From contig JAHWKS010000276.1 of NCBI GenBank assembly GCA_019347795.1, positions 1 through 7,101 of the forward strand: a stretch of 7,101 nucleotides of DNA, read 5' to 3'. A program made the position numbers and the translations under genes. Of the stretch, positions 1-5,409 are shown in pieces. This stretch comes from Planctomycetota bacterium (GTDB lineage: Bacteria > Planctomycetota > Planctomycetia > Pirellulales > Pirellulaceae). Numbering within the stretch: position 1 is the first letter of the stretch; each line of letters opens with the position of its first letter. The notes under the pieces were generated by a model. That model did not search any database. It was not told the DNA's origin and worked only from the letters and a program-made list of their open reading frames with translations.

Positions 1-1281
1 ACTTTCAATCACCAGCCGTCCGTCGTCGGTCACAATGTAGATCACACCCAGCAGCAGGAAGGCGGCCGCCGCTGCCGCGGCTCCGATAAGCCACCGCCGT
101 TGCGAGCGGCCTGCGTCCGCCGGCTCCGGCGCCGCGGTGACAACGACGGACGCGGTTCGGGTAAAGGGCGCCAACGCCTCGGCCGCTTCGCTCGGCGTCT
201 GGTAGCGGTCGGCCGGCGCCTTAGCCATCATCTTCGCGATGACTTGGGCCAGTTCTGACGGCACGTCGTCCCGAAAGTCGCCCAGCGGCTGCGGCTGGCG
301 CTCGGTGTGGGCCATCACCTTTTGGAATGTCGAGCCGCCGGGAAATGGGACCTGACCGGCGAGCAGATAATACAGCGTACACCCCAGGCTGTAGATGTCT
401 GCCCGAATATCTGCCGAATGGGCGTCGCGGGCCTGCTCGGGCGCCAGGTAATCGGGCGTTCCCATGAGGCAGCCTGCCGCAGTTAAGCCATTTCGCTCCG
501 CTGCTTCGCTTGCGAAACTGGCTAGGCCGAAATCCAGCAGTTTTACTTTCCCATCGGCCATGAGCATCATGTTTTGGGGCTTGATATCGCGGTGGATCAT
601 CCCTCGCTCGTGTGCATGCGCCAGGCCCAGCGCCGCCTGCCGCACATATTCGCATGCCTGGGCCACACGGAGCCGCCCTCGTTGGCGCACTACTTCGGCC
701 AAGTCTTGGCCCTCGACGAATTCCATCACGAAGAAATGCGCATCGCCCGCTTCTTCCGCGTCGTAGGCCGTGACGATATTGGGGTGGGACAGCCGGGCCG
801 CAGCCTGAATTTCGCGGTGGAAGCGTTCCACAGCGTCGGATTCGAGAACGAACTGCGGATTGATCACTTTGAGGGCCACGGCCCTGTGCATCAAGCGGTG
901 CTCCGCTTTGAACACGCAACCCATGCCTCCCCTGCCCAGCATCTCGACGATTCGGTAGCGCGGGTGATTGGCCAGTTCCGGCGGAACGCGCAGCGAAACA
1001 GCAACCCCGGCTGGCGCCGGCGAGTCCACCGTCGCTGCGGCCGGCGCCGGCGGAGCGGCTAGCGTTGAGACTATATTTACGGGGCTGGCGGTATCGACGT
1101 CCCCTTCGCGCAGCAACCACAGCAAGATCTCGTCGCTGTGCCGCGATCCCAGTAACGTGCAGCAGGAACCGCACTGATCGAGGTGGCGCTCGATGACGCT
1201 GGATTCCGCCTCGTTCAAATTACCCGCGCTGAAAGCGGCCAGCCGGTCGGGTGTGGGATGCGTGCTTTCGACGGCGCTCAT
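1..1281 (-). CDS. Membrane-anchored Hanks-type Ser/Thr protein kinase with N-terminal zinc-finger-like domain (3' part missing)
   Basis: Read on the minus strand from ATG at 1281, the frame stays open to base 1, giving 427 residues without the C-terminus. Residues 8-45 resemble the zf-HC2/anti-sigma zinc finger: H8, HLDQC (33-37) and C40; the first ligand is His rather than the usual Cys. A Pro/Ala-rich linker (75-101) leads to a kinase domain at about 109-373: glycine loop LGRGGMGCVF (115-124), VALK lysine K138, helix-C Glu E157, HRDIKPQN (230-237, catalytic D232), DFG (250-252), APE (280-282). All catalytic residues are present, so it should be active, phosphorylating Ser/Thr of unknown targets in the cytoplasm. 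A transmembrane helix at about 397-417 is followed by the start of an extracytoplasmic part (TDDGRLVIES), so it may sense something outside the cytoplasm. This ATG is the only good start: an in-frame stop lies 18 codons upstream and no Shine-Dalgarno is visible. It is divergent from rny. Confidence 0.95.
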   Translation of the reverse strand, partial: MSAVESTHPTPDRLAAFSAGNLNEAESSVIERHLDQCGSCCTLLGSRHSDEILLWLLREGDVDTASPVNIVSTLAAPPAPAAATVDSPAPAGVAVSLRVPPELANHPRYRIVEMLGRGGMGCVFKAEHRLMHRAVALKVINPQFVLESDAVERFHREIQAAARLSHPNIVTAYDAEEAGDAHFFVMEFVEGQDLAEVVRQRGRLRVAQACEYVRQAALGLAHAHERGMIHRDIKPQNMMLMADGKVKLLDFGLASFASEAAERNGLTAAGCLMGTPDYLAPEQARDAHSADIRADIYSLGCTLYYLLAGQVPFPGGSTFQKVMAHTERQPQPLGDFRDDVPSELAQVIAKMMAKAPADRYQTPSEAAEALAPFTRTASVVVTAAPEPADAGRSQRRWLIGAAAAAAAFLLLGVIYIVTDDGRLVIES

Positions 1282-1388
1282 ACGTTGAAGCTCGGGCGAC
1301 GGAATCGAGAACAGAAGCTCGGGAGGCTTCTTCTACGTGCGGTCCGCTTGGGTGTCTTGCTGGAATAATAGCGGGACTTTCGGATCTC

Positions 1389-1417
1389 ATTATACAACGG
1401 CTGTTGATTATGGCGAA
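1389..1417 (-). promoter_or_regulatory. Predicted sigma-70-type promoter of the kinase gene
   Basis: On the minus strand a perfect TATAAT (1394-1389) lies 17 bp downstream of a weak -35 candidate TTCGCC (1417-1412, three of six matches to TTGACA). Transcription would start near 1382 and leave a 5' leader of about 100 nt before the kinase ATG. The match to the consensus -10 inside GC-rich DNA is the main argument. The weak -35 suggests help from an activator or low basal activity. Confidence 0.5.
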
Positions 1418-1483
1418 AGCTCGGCAGCTCACGCAGAACGACCAGGACCACCTCTCCGACGAGATCTACTTGAAAATCGCTAG

Positions 1484-1511
1484 TTGCAGCCGGTGGCGAC
1501 TCTGGTACATT
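1484..1511 (+). promoter_or_regulatory. Possible extended -10 promoter directed toward rny
   Basis: TTGCAG (1484-1489) is followed after 16 bp by TACATT (1506-1511), which is preceded by TGG (1503-1505), an extended -10 TGn element. A transcript would start near 1518, just before a strong hairpin at 1523-1551, and run toward rny, about 645 nt downstream. It could serve a non-coding RNA or a long rny leader. The six-base matches are only partial (three of six and four of six). Confidence 0.3.
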
Positions 1512-1522
1512 GACGCTCAGGT

Positions 1523-1551
1523 GCGGCGGAGCGCATTCGCGCCCCCGCCGC
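1523..1551 (+). other. Strong GC-rich stem-loop
   Basis: GCGGCGG (1523-1529) pairs perfectly with CCGCCGC (1545-1551), and inside it GCGC (1531-1534) pairs with GCGC (1539-1542) around the loop ATTC. It lies 12 bp after the possible -10 box at 1506-1511, so it would form the 5' end of a transcript from there. No T-run follows, so it is not a classical terminator on the plus strand. Confidence 0.45.
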
Positions 1552-1624
1552 GTATCGACCATTCAATCACGATTTGCGTCTGCGGCAAACCCTCGAATGG
1601 GCCAGGCGGGCGCGAAATGATTCG

Positions 1625-1670
1625 AATTACGTTCTCGTTCAATTACGTTGAAATGACGTTTGACGGCGTT
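1625..1670. repeat. Spaced ATTACGTT-like direct repeats with a small inverted repeat
   Basis: AATTACGTT occurs at 1625-1633 and again at 1641-1649, exactly 16 bp apart, with a related AATGACGTT at 1652-1660 and a GGCGTTT at 1665-1671. The middle copy sits in the inverted repeat TTCAA-TTACG-TTGAA (1638-1652). The arrangement in a less GC-rich island could be a protein-binding site. No regulator can be named. Confidence 0.35.
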
Positions 1671-1713
1671 TCTCCGCAGCCCAACGTGCAACCCGCCGCC
1701 TTGATTCTGTGGC

Positions 1714-1778
1714 TTGCGGGCGCTGTGCGCCTCGTGCTGGCGCTGGCGGCTCGTCGCTTCAGCCGGAACCGCCCGCAA
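1714..1778 (+). other. Potential three-way-junction RNA element
   Basis: TTGCGGGCG (1714-1722) is fully complementary to CGCCCGCAA (1770-1778). The stem encloses two neighbouring hairpins: GCGCC/GGCGC (1727-1731 with 1739-1743, 7-nt loop) and CGGCT/AGCCG (1747-1751 with 1761-1765, 9-nt loop). Such nesting is more than one expects of a single chance hairpin, but the region is GC-rich and conservation cannot be judged here. Confidence 0.3.
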
Positions 1779-1957
1779 TCCCCTCGGGAGCGCGGCCGGA
1801 ACTCGGCTGGATCGAAATGTTCTCGCACGCAGTGGATCAGGAATCGTCCGGTGCGGGCGACGGTTGGGGAGGGGTCGCTCCATGCCAGATCATGGTACGG
1901 CGCCGTCGTTCCGCCTTCCCGAGACGCACGCCGGCGGCAGGCGCGATGCTCCGGACC

Positions 1958-2015
1958 TCCGCCCCGGCCAGCCGGGGTGGAATGCGGCGCCGCATTACGT
2001 CCGCCGGCCCCGGCG
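1958..2015. other. Cluster of three adjacent strong GC-rich inverted repeats
   Basis: Three structures lie side by side: an 11-bp stem (1958-1968 with 1971-1981, one G-T pair, two-base gap); a perfect 16-bp palindrome AATGCGGCGCCGCATT (1981-1996); and CGCCGG/CCGGCG (2002-2007 with 2010-2015). A CT-rich stretch (CCTCTCTCT) follows instead of a T-run. The cluster may end or pause transcription arriving from the left, or serve as a DNA site. Confidence 0.4.
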
Positions 2016-2073
2016 CCGATCCTCTCTCTGAACGACGACGCAGTTCGATAGTTTCGCTCCAGTTCCGGTCCGA

Positions 2074-2139
2074 GGCGAAGCCCGGGCGGGAGGCGGACCC
2101 GCGTCGCTGCGCGCGGGCTTGCTCGCCCGGCCGCGACGC
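2074..2139 (+). other. Structured rny 5' leader with two competing folds
   Basis: In one fold GGCGAAGCCCG (2074-2084) pairs with CGGGCTT plus CGCC (2114-2120 and 2124-2127, three-base bulge), enclosing GCGGG/CCCGC (2086-2090 with 2098-2102). In the other, GCGTCGC (2101-2107) pairs with GCGACGC (2133-2139) and CGGGC (2114-2118) with GCCCG (2125-2129). The two exclude each other because both use 2114-2127. The second ends 12 bases before the rny Shine-Dalgarno. Post-transcriptional control is possible but not shown. Confidence 0.3.
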
Positions 2140-2151
2140 AGGTCATCGCTC

Positions 2152-2166
2152 AGGAGCGAACACGTG
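2152..2166 (+). promoter_or_regulatory. Ribosome binding site deciding the rny start
   Basis: AGGAG (2152-2156) stands seven bases before GTG at 2164. This supports GTG 2164 over an in-frame TTG at 2119, which would add 15 mostly basic residues ahead of the membrane helix and has no Shine-Dalgarno. Confidence 0.8.
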
Positions 2167-3717
2167 TACGAAGCTGTTGCACTGGTCATCACCTTCCTAG
2201 TGGCCGCAATCCTCGGCGCCGTGGCGGTGAAGTTCCTCGACCGCCTGGCCCACCGGGACGCCGAATCGAAGGCCCGGCAAATCCTCGAACGGGCCGAGCT
2301 GGACGCCGCCAATCGCATCAAGGAGGCCGAACTCGAAATCAAAACCAAGGCCTTGGAGCAAAAGTCCGAGACGGATCGCGAACTCGGGAAGCTCCGCGAT
2401 GAGCTCCGGGAGCGCGAGCGGCTGCTCGACAAACGCCACGACGCGGTGGAGCAGCAAGGCGAAGATCTTCGTAAACAGGAGCGAATGGTCGAACAGAACC
2501 AGCGCAAGCTGGCTGAGCGCCTCGAAGAGACCAGTCGCCGCAATGAGGAGCTGTCGAAGCTGCTCGACATGCAGCGGCAAACGCTCCACCACATCAGCGG
2601 ACTCGACAGGGAGGAGGCCACCAAGCGGCTCTTGAACCGCCTGGAGGAAGAGTTGAGCCAGGAGGCGGGAAGCCTGATCCTGCGGCACGAGAAGAAGCTG
2701 GCCGAGACCTGCCAGGCCAAAGGGCGCGAGATGCTGCTGGTGGCGATGCAGCGCTACGCCGCCGCCCACACCGCCGAGGCGACTACCAGCACGGTCGGCA
2801 TCCCCAACGACGAGATGAAAGGCCGCATCATCGGCCGCGAGGGTCGGAACATTCGCGCCTTCGAGAAGGCGACCGGCGTGGATGTGATCATCGACGACAC
2901 GCCGGGGGTGGTCATCGTCAGCGGTTTCGATCCCGTGCGGCGCGAGGTGGCCCGGCAGTCGCTGGGGACGCTCATCGCCGACGGCCGGATCCATCCCTCG
3001 CGCATCGAAGAGGTGGTGGGGGAGACGCTCACAGAGGTCGAGTCCTTCATCCGCAAGCAAGGCGAAGAGGCGGCCCAGGAGGTGGACGTTCACAACCTGC
3101 ACCCGAAGCTGATCCAGCTTCTGGGGCGGCTCCACTTCCGCACCAGCTACAGCCAGAACGTGCTGCGGCACTCGATCGAGGTGGCGTTCCTCTCCGGGAT
3201 GATGGCCGAGATGATCGGCCTGGATGGAACGCTCGCCCGCCGCTGCGGACTGCTGCACGACCTCGGCAAGGCGGCCGACCACGAGATGGAAGGCGGCCAT
3301 CCGAAGATCGGCGCCGACATCCTCAAACGGCACGGCGAAGGGCCGGAGGTGGTGCACGCCGCCTTCGGGCATCATGATGAGATCGTGACCGAGCATCCCT
3401 ACACGATGCTGGTGGCCACCGCCGACGCCTGCAGCGCCTCGCGTCCCGGCGCCCGGCGGGAGACGCTGGAGCGGTACATTAAGAGGATGGAGGAGCTGGA
3501 GTCGATCGCCAGCAGCTTCCCCGGCGTCGAGCAAGCGTTCGCCATCCAGGCCGGCCGTGAGCTGCGCGTGATCGCCAACGCGCAGGAAACGAACGACGCC
3601 AAAGCCGCCAAGATCTGCCGCGACATCGCCAAGGCGTTCGAAGAGCGATTGACGTACCCCGGTGAGATCAAGGTGACGGTGGTGCGAGAAGCAAGATTCA
3701 CCGAGATGGCCAGGTAG
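2164..3717 (+). CDS. rny: Ribonuclease Y
   Basis: RNase Y is the membrane-bound endoribonuclease that starts mRNA decay in many bacteria lacking RNase E. The product is 517 residues, the usual family length. An N-terminal membrane helix (about 4-23) is followed by a long charged coiled coil (about 26-200), a KH RNA-binding domain with the [12 protein letters not shown] signature (220-231), and an HD phosphohydrolase domain with H336, the HD pair in HDLGKA (H365, D366), H379, HHDE (403-406) and D421. The family-typical SASRPGAR follows D421, and a conserved C-terminal region ends in EARFTEMAR. All metal-binding residues expected of an active enzyme are present. GTG is chosen as start for its well-spaced AGGAG. 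The next gene downstream is ymdB, as in Bacillus ymdA-ymdB, but separated by a 175-bp repeat-bearing spacer. The leader can form alternative structures, so autoregulation of its own message is conceivable. Confidence 0.97.
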   Translation: MYEAVALVITFLVAAILGAVAVKFLDRLAHRDAESKARQILERAELDAANRIKEAELEIKTKALEQKSETDRELGKLRDELRERERLLDKRHDAVEQQGEDLRKQERMVEQNQRKLAERLEETSRRNEELSKLLDMQRQTLHHISGLDREEATKRLLNRLEEELSQEAGSLILRHEKKLAETCQAKGREMLLVAMQRYAAAHTAEATTSTVGIPNDEMKGRIIGREGRNIRAFEKATGVDVIIDDTPGVVIVSGFDPVRREVARQSLGTLIADGRIHPSRIEEVVGETLTEVESFIRKQGEEAAQEVDVHNLHPKLIQLLGRLHFRTSYSQNVLRHSIEVAFLSGMMAEMIGLDGTLARRCGLLHDLGKAADHEMEGGHPKIGADILKRHGEGPEVVHAAFGHHDEIVTEHPYTMLVATADACSASRPGARRETLERYIKRMEELESIASSFPGVEQAFAIQAGRELRVIANAQETNDAKAAKICRDIAKAFEERLTYPGEIKVTVVREARFTEMAR

Positions 3718-3723
3718 AAGAAG

Positions 3724-3833
3724 GGGGAGATGGAGTGATGGATGGGGGCGACTCCTGGATTCCGAAAGACGACGTTCCCTCGTTTCACTCCCACCGCTCC
3801 CAGCACTCCAGCACTCCAACACTCCATTGCCCC
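3724..3833 (+). repeat. Long imperfect inverted repeat between rny and ymdB
   Basis: The 19 bases at 3724-3742 pair antiparallel with 3815-3833: 16 Watson-Crick pairs, one G-T pair and two mismatches (A-G and A-A), with an uninterrupted core ATGGAGTG (3730-3737) against CACTCCAT (3820-3827). About 72 bases lie between the arms. In RNA this would be a long hairpin starting six bases after the rny stop, followed by a pyrimidine-rich tail. It could protect the rny 3' end, weaken read-through into ymdB, or simply be the folded form of an intergenic repeat family. Confidence 0.6.
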
Positions 3834-3890
3834 GGTTTCCCCGTCTTCCGGTTTCCTTCTTTCCCTAATTCCCAATTTCCCCGTCTCCTC
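3786..3890. repeat. Degenerate pyrimidine octamer array
   Basis: The plus strand is almost pure pyrimidine and has an eight-base period. CACTCCAG, CACTCCAA and CACTCCAT follow one another at 3804-3827, preceded by GCTCCCAG (3796-3803). After a half-unit offset come CCGGTTTC, CCCGTCTT, CCGGTTTC, CTTCTTTC, CCTAATTC, CCAATTTC and CCCGTCTC (3832-3887). A unit in the opposite orientation, TGGAGTGA, occurs at 3731-3738. The array runs up to five bases from the ymdB start codon. It is likely a dispersed intergenic repeat, but other copies cannot be checked from one window. Confidence 0.65.
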
Positions 3891-3892
3891 CC

Positions 3893-4738
3893 GTGCCCCT
3901 TCGCATCCTGTTGATCGGCGATATCGTGGGCAAGCCCGGCTACCGCTTCGTCGAGCGGGTGCTGCCGGGACTGCGTCGGCGCGAGCAGTTGGACCTCGTG
4001 ATTGCCAACGCCGAGAACGCCGCCGCGGGGGCGGGGCTGACGCCCAAGATTTATCATCGGCTGATCGCCGCGGGGGTGGATTGCATCACCCTGGGCGACC
4101 ACATCTATCGCCGCAAGGAGATCAGCCCGCTGTTGGAGCGGGAGTCGAACATCGTCAAGCCGGCGAACTATCCGCCGGAGGCCCCCGGCCGTGATTGGGC
4201 CGTGGTCGCTGCGGCCGACGGGACGCAGGTCGCCGTGTTCAGCCTGCTCGGCCGGGTGTTCATGCGGCCGGTCGATTGCCCTTGGAAGACGGCCGAGCGG
4301 GTGCTCGCCGAGATTCCCGCGGAGGTGCGGGTGCGGGTGCTCGACTTCCACGCCGAGGCGACCAGCGATAAGCAACTGATGGGCCGCTATCTGGACGGCC
4401 GCGTGACGGCGGTGCTGGGCACCCACACGCACGTCCCCACCGCCGACGAGCGAATCCTCCCGCGCGGCACAGCCTTCCAGTGCGACGTGGGGATGACCGG
4501 CCCGCACGAAAGCATCCTCGGCCGGGAGATCGGCCAGGTGATGGAGACGACCCTCACCTTCCGCCCCACCATCTTCCACGTCGCCGAGAAGGACGTGCAA
4601 CTGCACGGTTCGATCGTCGAAATCAACCCCGCCGGTCCCCGCGCTACCGCCATCCGCCGCCTCCGCGTCCGCGAAGAGGACGCTGAGGAACTGGAAATTC
4701 TGGAGGCGCAGAAAGGGGCGGAGTCGAAGGACGAGTAG
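3893..4738 (+). CDS. ymdB: YmdB-family (TIGR00282) metallophosphoesterase
   Basis: The 281-residue product belongs to the calcineurin-like YmdB family. Bacillus YmdB hydrolyses 2',3'-cyclic nucleotides and affects biofilm formation, and its gene also follows rny. Visible metal-site residues are D10 (IGDIVG), E41 and N42 (AENAAAGAGLT), D69-H70 (LGDHIYRRKEI), H153 (DFHAEATSDK), and H178 and H180 (GTHTHVPTAD); the family's DVGMTGP block is at 198-204. The family usually has GNH where this protein has GDH, so the bridging Asn is Asp here; the other ligands are intact and activity is expected. The acidic C-terminal tail (261-281) extends slightly beyond Bacillus YmdB. Translation must begin at GTG 3893, because family homology begins at the following PLRILLIGD. 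No Shine-Dalgarno is possible in the pyrimidine run just upstream, so coupling, a leaderless message or S1-type recruitment is implied. Confidence 0.95.
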   Translation: MPLRILLIGDIVGKPGYRFVERVLPGLRRREQLDLVIANAENAAAGAGLTPKIYHRLIAAGVDCITLGDHIYRRKEISPLLERESNIVKPANYPPEAPGRDWAVVAAADGTQVAVFSLLGRVFMRPVDCPWKTAERVLAEIPAEVRVRVLDFHAEATSDKQLMGRYLDGRVTAVLGTHTHVPTADERILPRGTAFQCDVGMTGPHESILGREIGQVMETTLTFRPTIFHVAEKDVQLHGSIVEINPAGPRATAIRRLRVREEDAEELEILEAQKGAESKDE

Positions 4739-4755
4739 TCCTGGGCGGGGTTTTT

Positions 4756-4778
4756 GGCGATTCTCGTGAAGAATCGCC
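4756..4778. other. Perfect 9-bp stem-loop between ymdB and the sigma factor gene
   Basis: GGCGATTCT (4756-4764) pairs perfectly with AGAATCGCC (4770-4778) around the loop CGTGA, 17 bases after the ymdB stop. A TTTTT run precedes the stem instead of following it, so it is not a standard intrinsic terminator in either direction. Its position still suggests a role in 3'-end formation or separation of ymdB from the next transcript. A dispersed palindromic repeat is the alternative. Confidence 0.55.
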
Positions 4779-4805
4779 GCTGGCTCGCGTTATCAAATTG
4801 GCGGG

Positions 4806-4814
4806 TGTTACACT
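4806..4814 (+). promoter_or_regulatory. Possible extended -10 promoter of the sigma factor unit
   Basis: TGT followed by TACACT (4809-4814) forms an extended -10 element with no acceptable -35 at 16-18 bp. Initiation six to eight bases further on would fall at or next to the ATG at 4822, so the sigma message would be leaderless or nearly so. GGCAGG at 4815-4820 is too close to the ATG to be a good ribosome binding site. Confidence 0.35.
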
Positions 4815-4821
4815 GGCAGGC

Positions 4822-5409
4822 ATGGCCGCGCCGGTGGAATCGCCCGAAATCCGCGACGAGCAATGGGCGGCGTGCGTCGCCCGGCGGGAGGAATCTCCTG
4901 AACAGCGGCGGACGGCTCAGGACGCCCTGCGAACGTTGTACGACCGCCATGCTCCCTCGCTCCTGGCGTTCCTCGCGGCTCGCGTCCCGCGAGACGACGT
5001 GGAGGACGTGCACCAGGCGATCTGGGAGCGGGTGTGGGAGCGGCTGCCCGACAGCTTTCACACAGGAAATTTTCGGGCGTGGCTTTTCCAAGTGGCGCGG
5101 AATTACTTGATCGACCGCAGCCGCCGGCGCCGGCCGGAGTTGTTGGCGGCGGAGCATGAGGCCTTCCTGGCCGACGGCCGCGGCGACGATCCGGCCGAGC
5201 TGCTCGTGGAGCGCGAGCGCCGCGACCTCCTGCGCGGGTGCCTGATGCGGCTGGAGGCGCCGCTGGCCGAGGTCGTCCGCTCGCGGCTGGCGGGGGAAGA
5301 GTACGGGTCGATTTGCCGTCGCATGAAGATCACTACGCCGCAGGCGCACAAGATGCTACACCGGGCAAAGAACCTGCTGCACGCCTGCGTGAACAAGCCC
5401 GACCGATGA
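4822..5409 (+). CDS. ECF-type RNA polymerase sigma factor
   Basis: The 195-residue product has the two-domain layout of extracytoplasmic-function sigma factors. Region 2 lies at about 37-104, with LYDRHAPSLLAFLAARV, DVEDVHQAIWERVWERL (core-binding 2.1/2.2) and the FRAWLFQVARNYLIDRSRRRR segment (2.3/2.4, -10 melting and recognition). An acidic linker (105-130) leads to region 4 at about 136-188, with the helix-turn-helix YGSICRRMKITTPQAHKMLHRAKN (from 161) for -35 binding. It should direct RNA polymerase to a dedicated promoter set when released from an inhibitor. An in-frame TTG at 4798 would add eight residues not needed for the fold; ATG 4822 is preferred. The stop overlaps the start of the next gene (ATGA), which suggests that the neighbour is its partner. 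I cannot assign the ECF subgroup. Confidence 0.9.
   Translation: MAAPVESPEIRDEQWAACVARREESPEQRRTAQDALRTLYDRHAPSLLAFLAARVPRDDVEDVHQAIWERVWERLPDSFHTGNFRAWLFQVARNYLIDRSRRRRPELLAAEHEAFLADGRGDDPAELLVERERRDLLRGCLMRLEAPLAEVVRSRLAGEEYGSICRRMKITTPQAHKMLHRAKNLLHACVNKPDR

Larger units (their letters stand above)
1282..2163. other. Long intergenic region without a convincing gene; rich in potential RNA structure
   Basis: About 880 bp separate the divergent kinase and rny. Open frames exist on both strands but their translations are Arg/Pro/Ala/Gly-rich, show no recognisable domain, lack Shine-Dalgarno sites and overlap one another, as expected of random high-GC DNA. The segment 1560-1670 is less GC-rich and contains spaced ATTACGTT-like repeats. 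From 1523 to 2139 there are many potential stem-loops, listed separately. No tRNA was found and none of the conserved RNase P RNA, tmRNA or SRP RNA core motifs were recognised. A 6S-like RNA or another structured transcript cannot be excluded by eye. No zapA-like coding sequence precedes rny here. Confidence 0.7.

Noticed and set aside
221..1174. 317-codon minus-strand open frame
   Set aside because: It is the shifted frame of the real kinase; its translation is Arg/Gly-rich and lacks the kinase motifs, which all lie in the neighbouring frame.
1618..1632. TTCGAATT resembling a tRNA T-loop
   Set aside because: No flanking T-stem, acceptor or anticodon arms can be built around it.
1251..2051. 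266-codon plus-strand open frame, including a protein-like stretch from ATG 1410
   Set aside because: No Shine-Dalgarno before the start or ATG 1410, no recognisable domain, and the second half is Arg/Pro/Ala-rich. The first 25 codons after 1410 look passable, so a short gene is not fully excluded.
1643..2146. 167-codon minus-strand open frame upstream of rny
   Set aside because: Low-complexity Arg/Ala/Gly composition, no motif, no ribosome binding site; consistent with random high-GC sequence.
2119..2163. Longer rny start at TTG 2119
   Set aside because: Adds basic residues before the membrane helix, has no Shine-Dalgarno and overlaps the leader stem; GTG 2164 has an ideal AGGAG.
2197..3822. 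541-codon minus-strand open frame antisense to rny
   Set aside because: It mirrors the codon pattern of rny, whose family, motifs and ribosome binding site are certain. Long antisense frames are common in high-GC genes.
3399..3875. 158-codon minus-strand frame across the octamer array
   Set aside because: The Cys-Trp-Ser-Ala-Gly and His-His-Ser-type peptides come from translating the octamer repeats, and the remainder is antisense to rny.
3785..4606. 273-codon minus-strand frame antisense to ymdB
   Set aside because: Shadow of ymdB plus translated repeat; no domain recognised.
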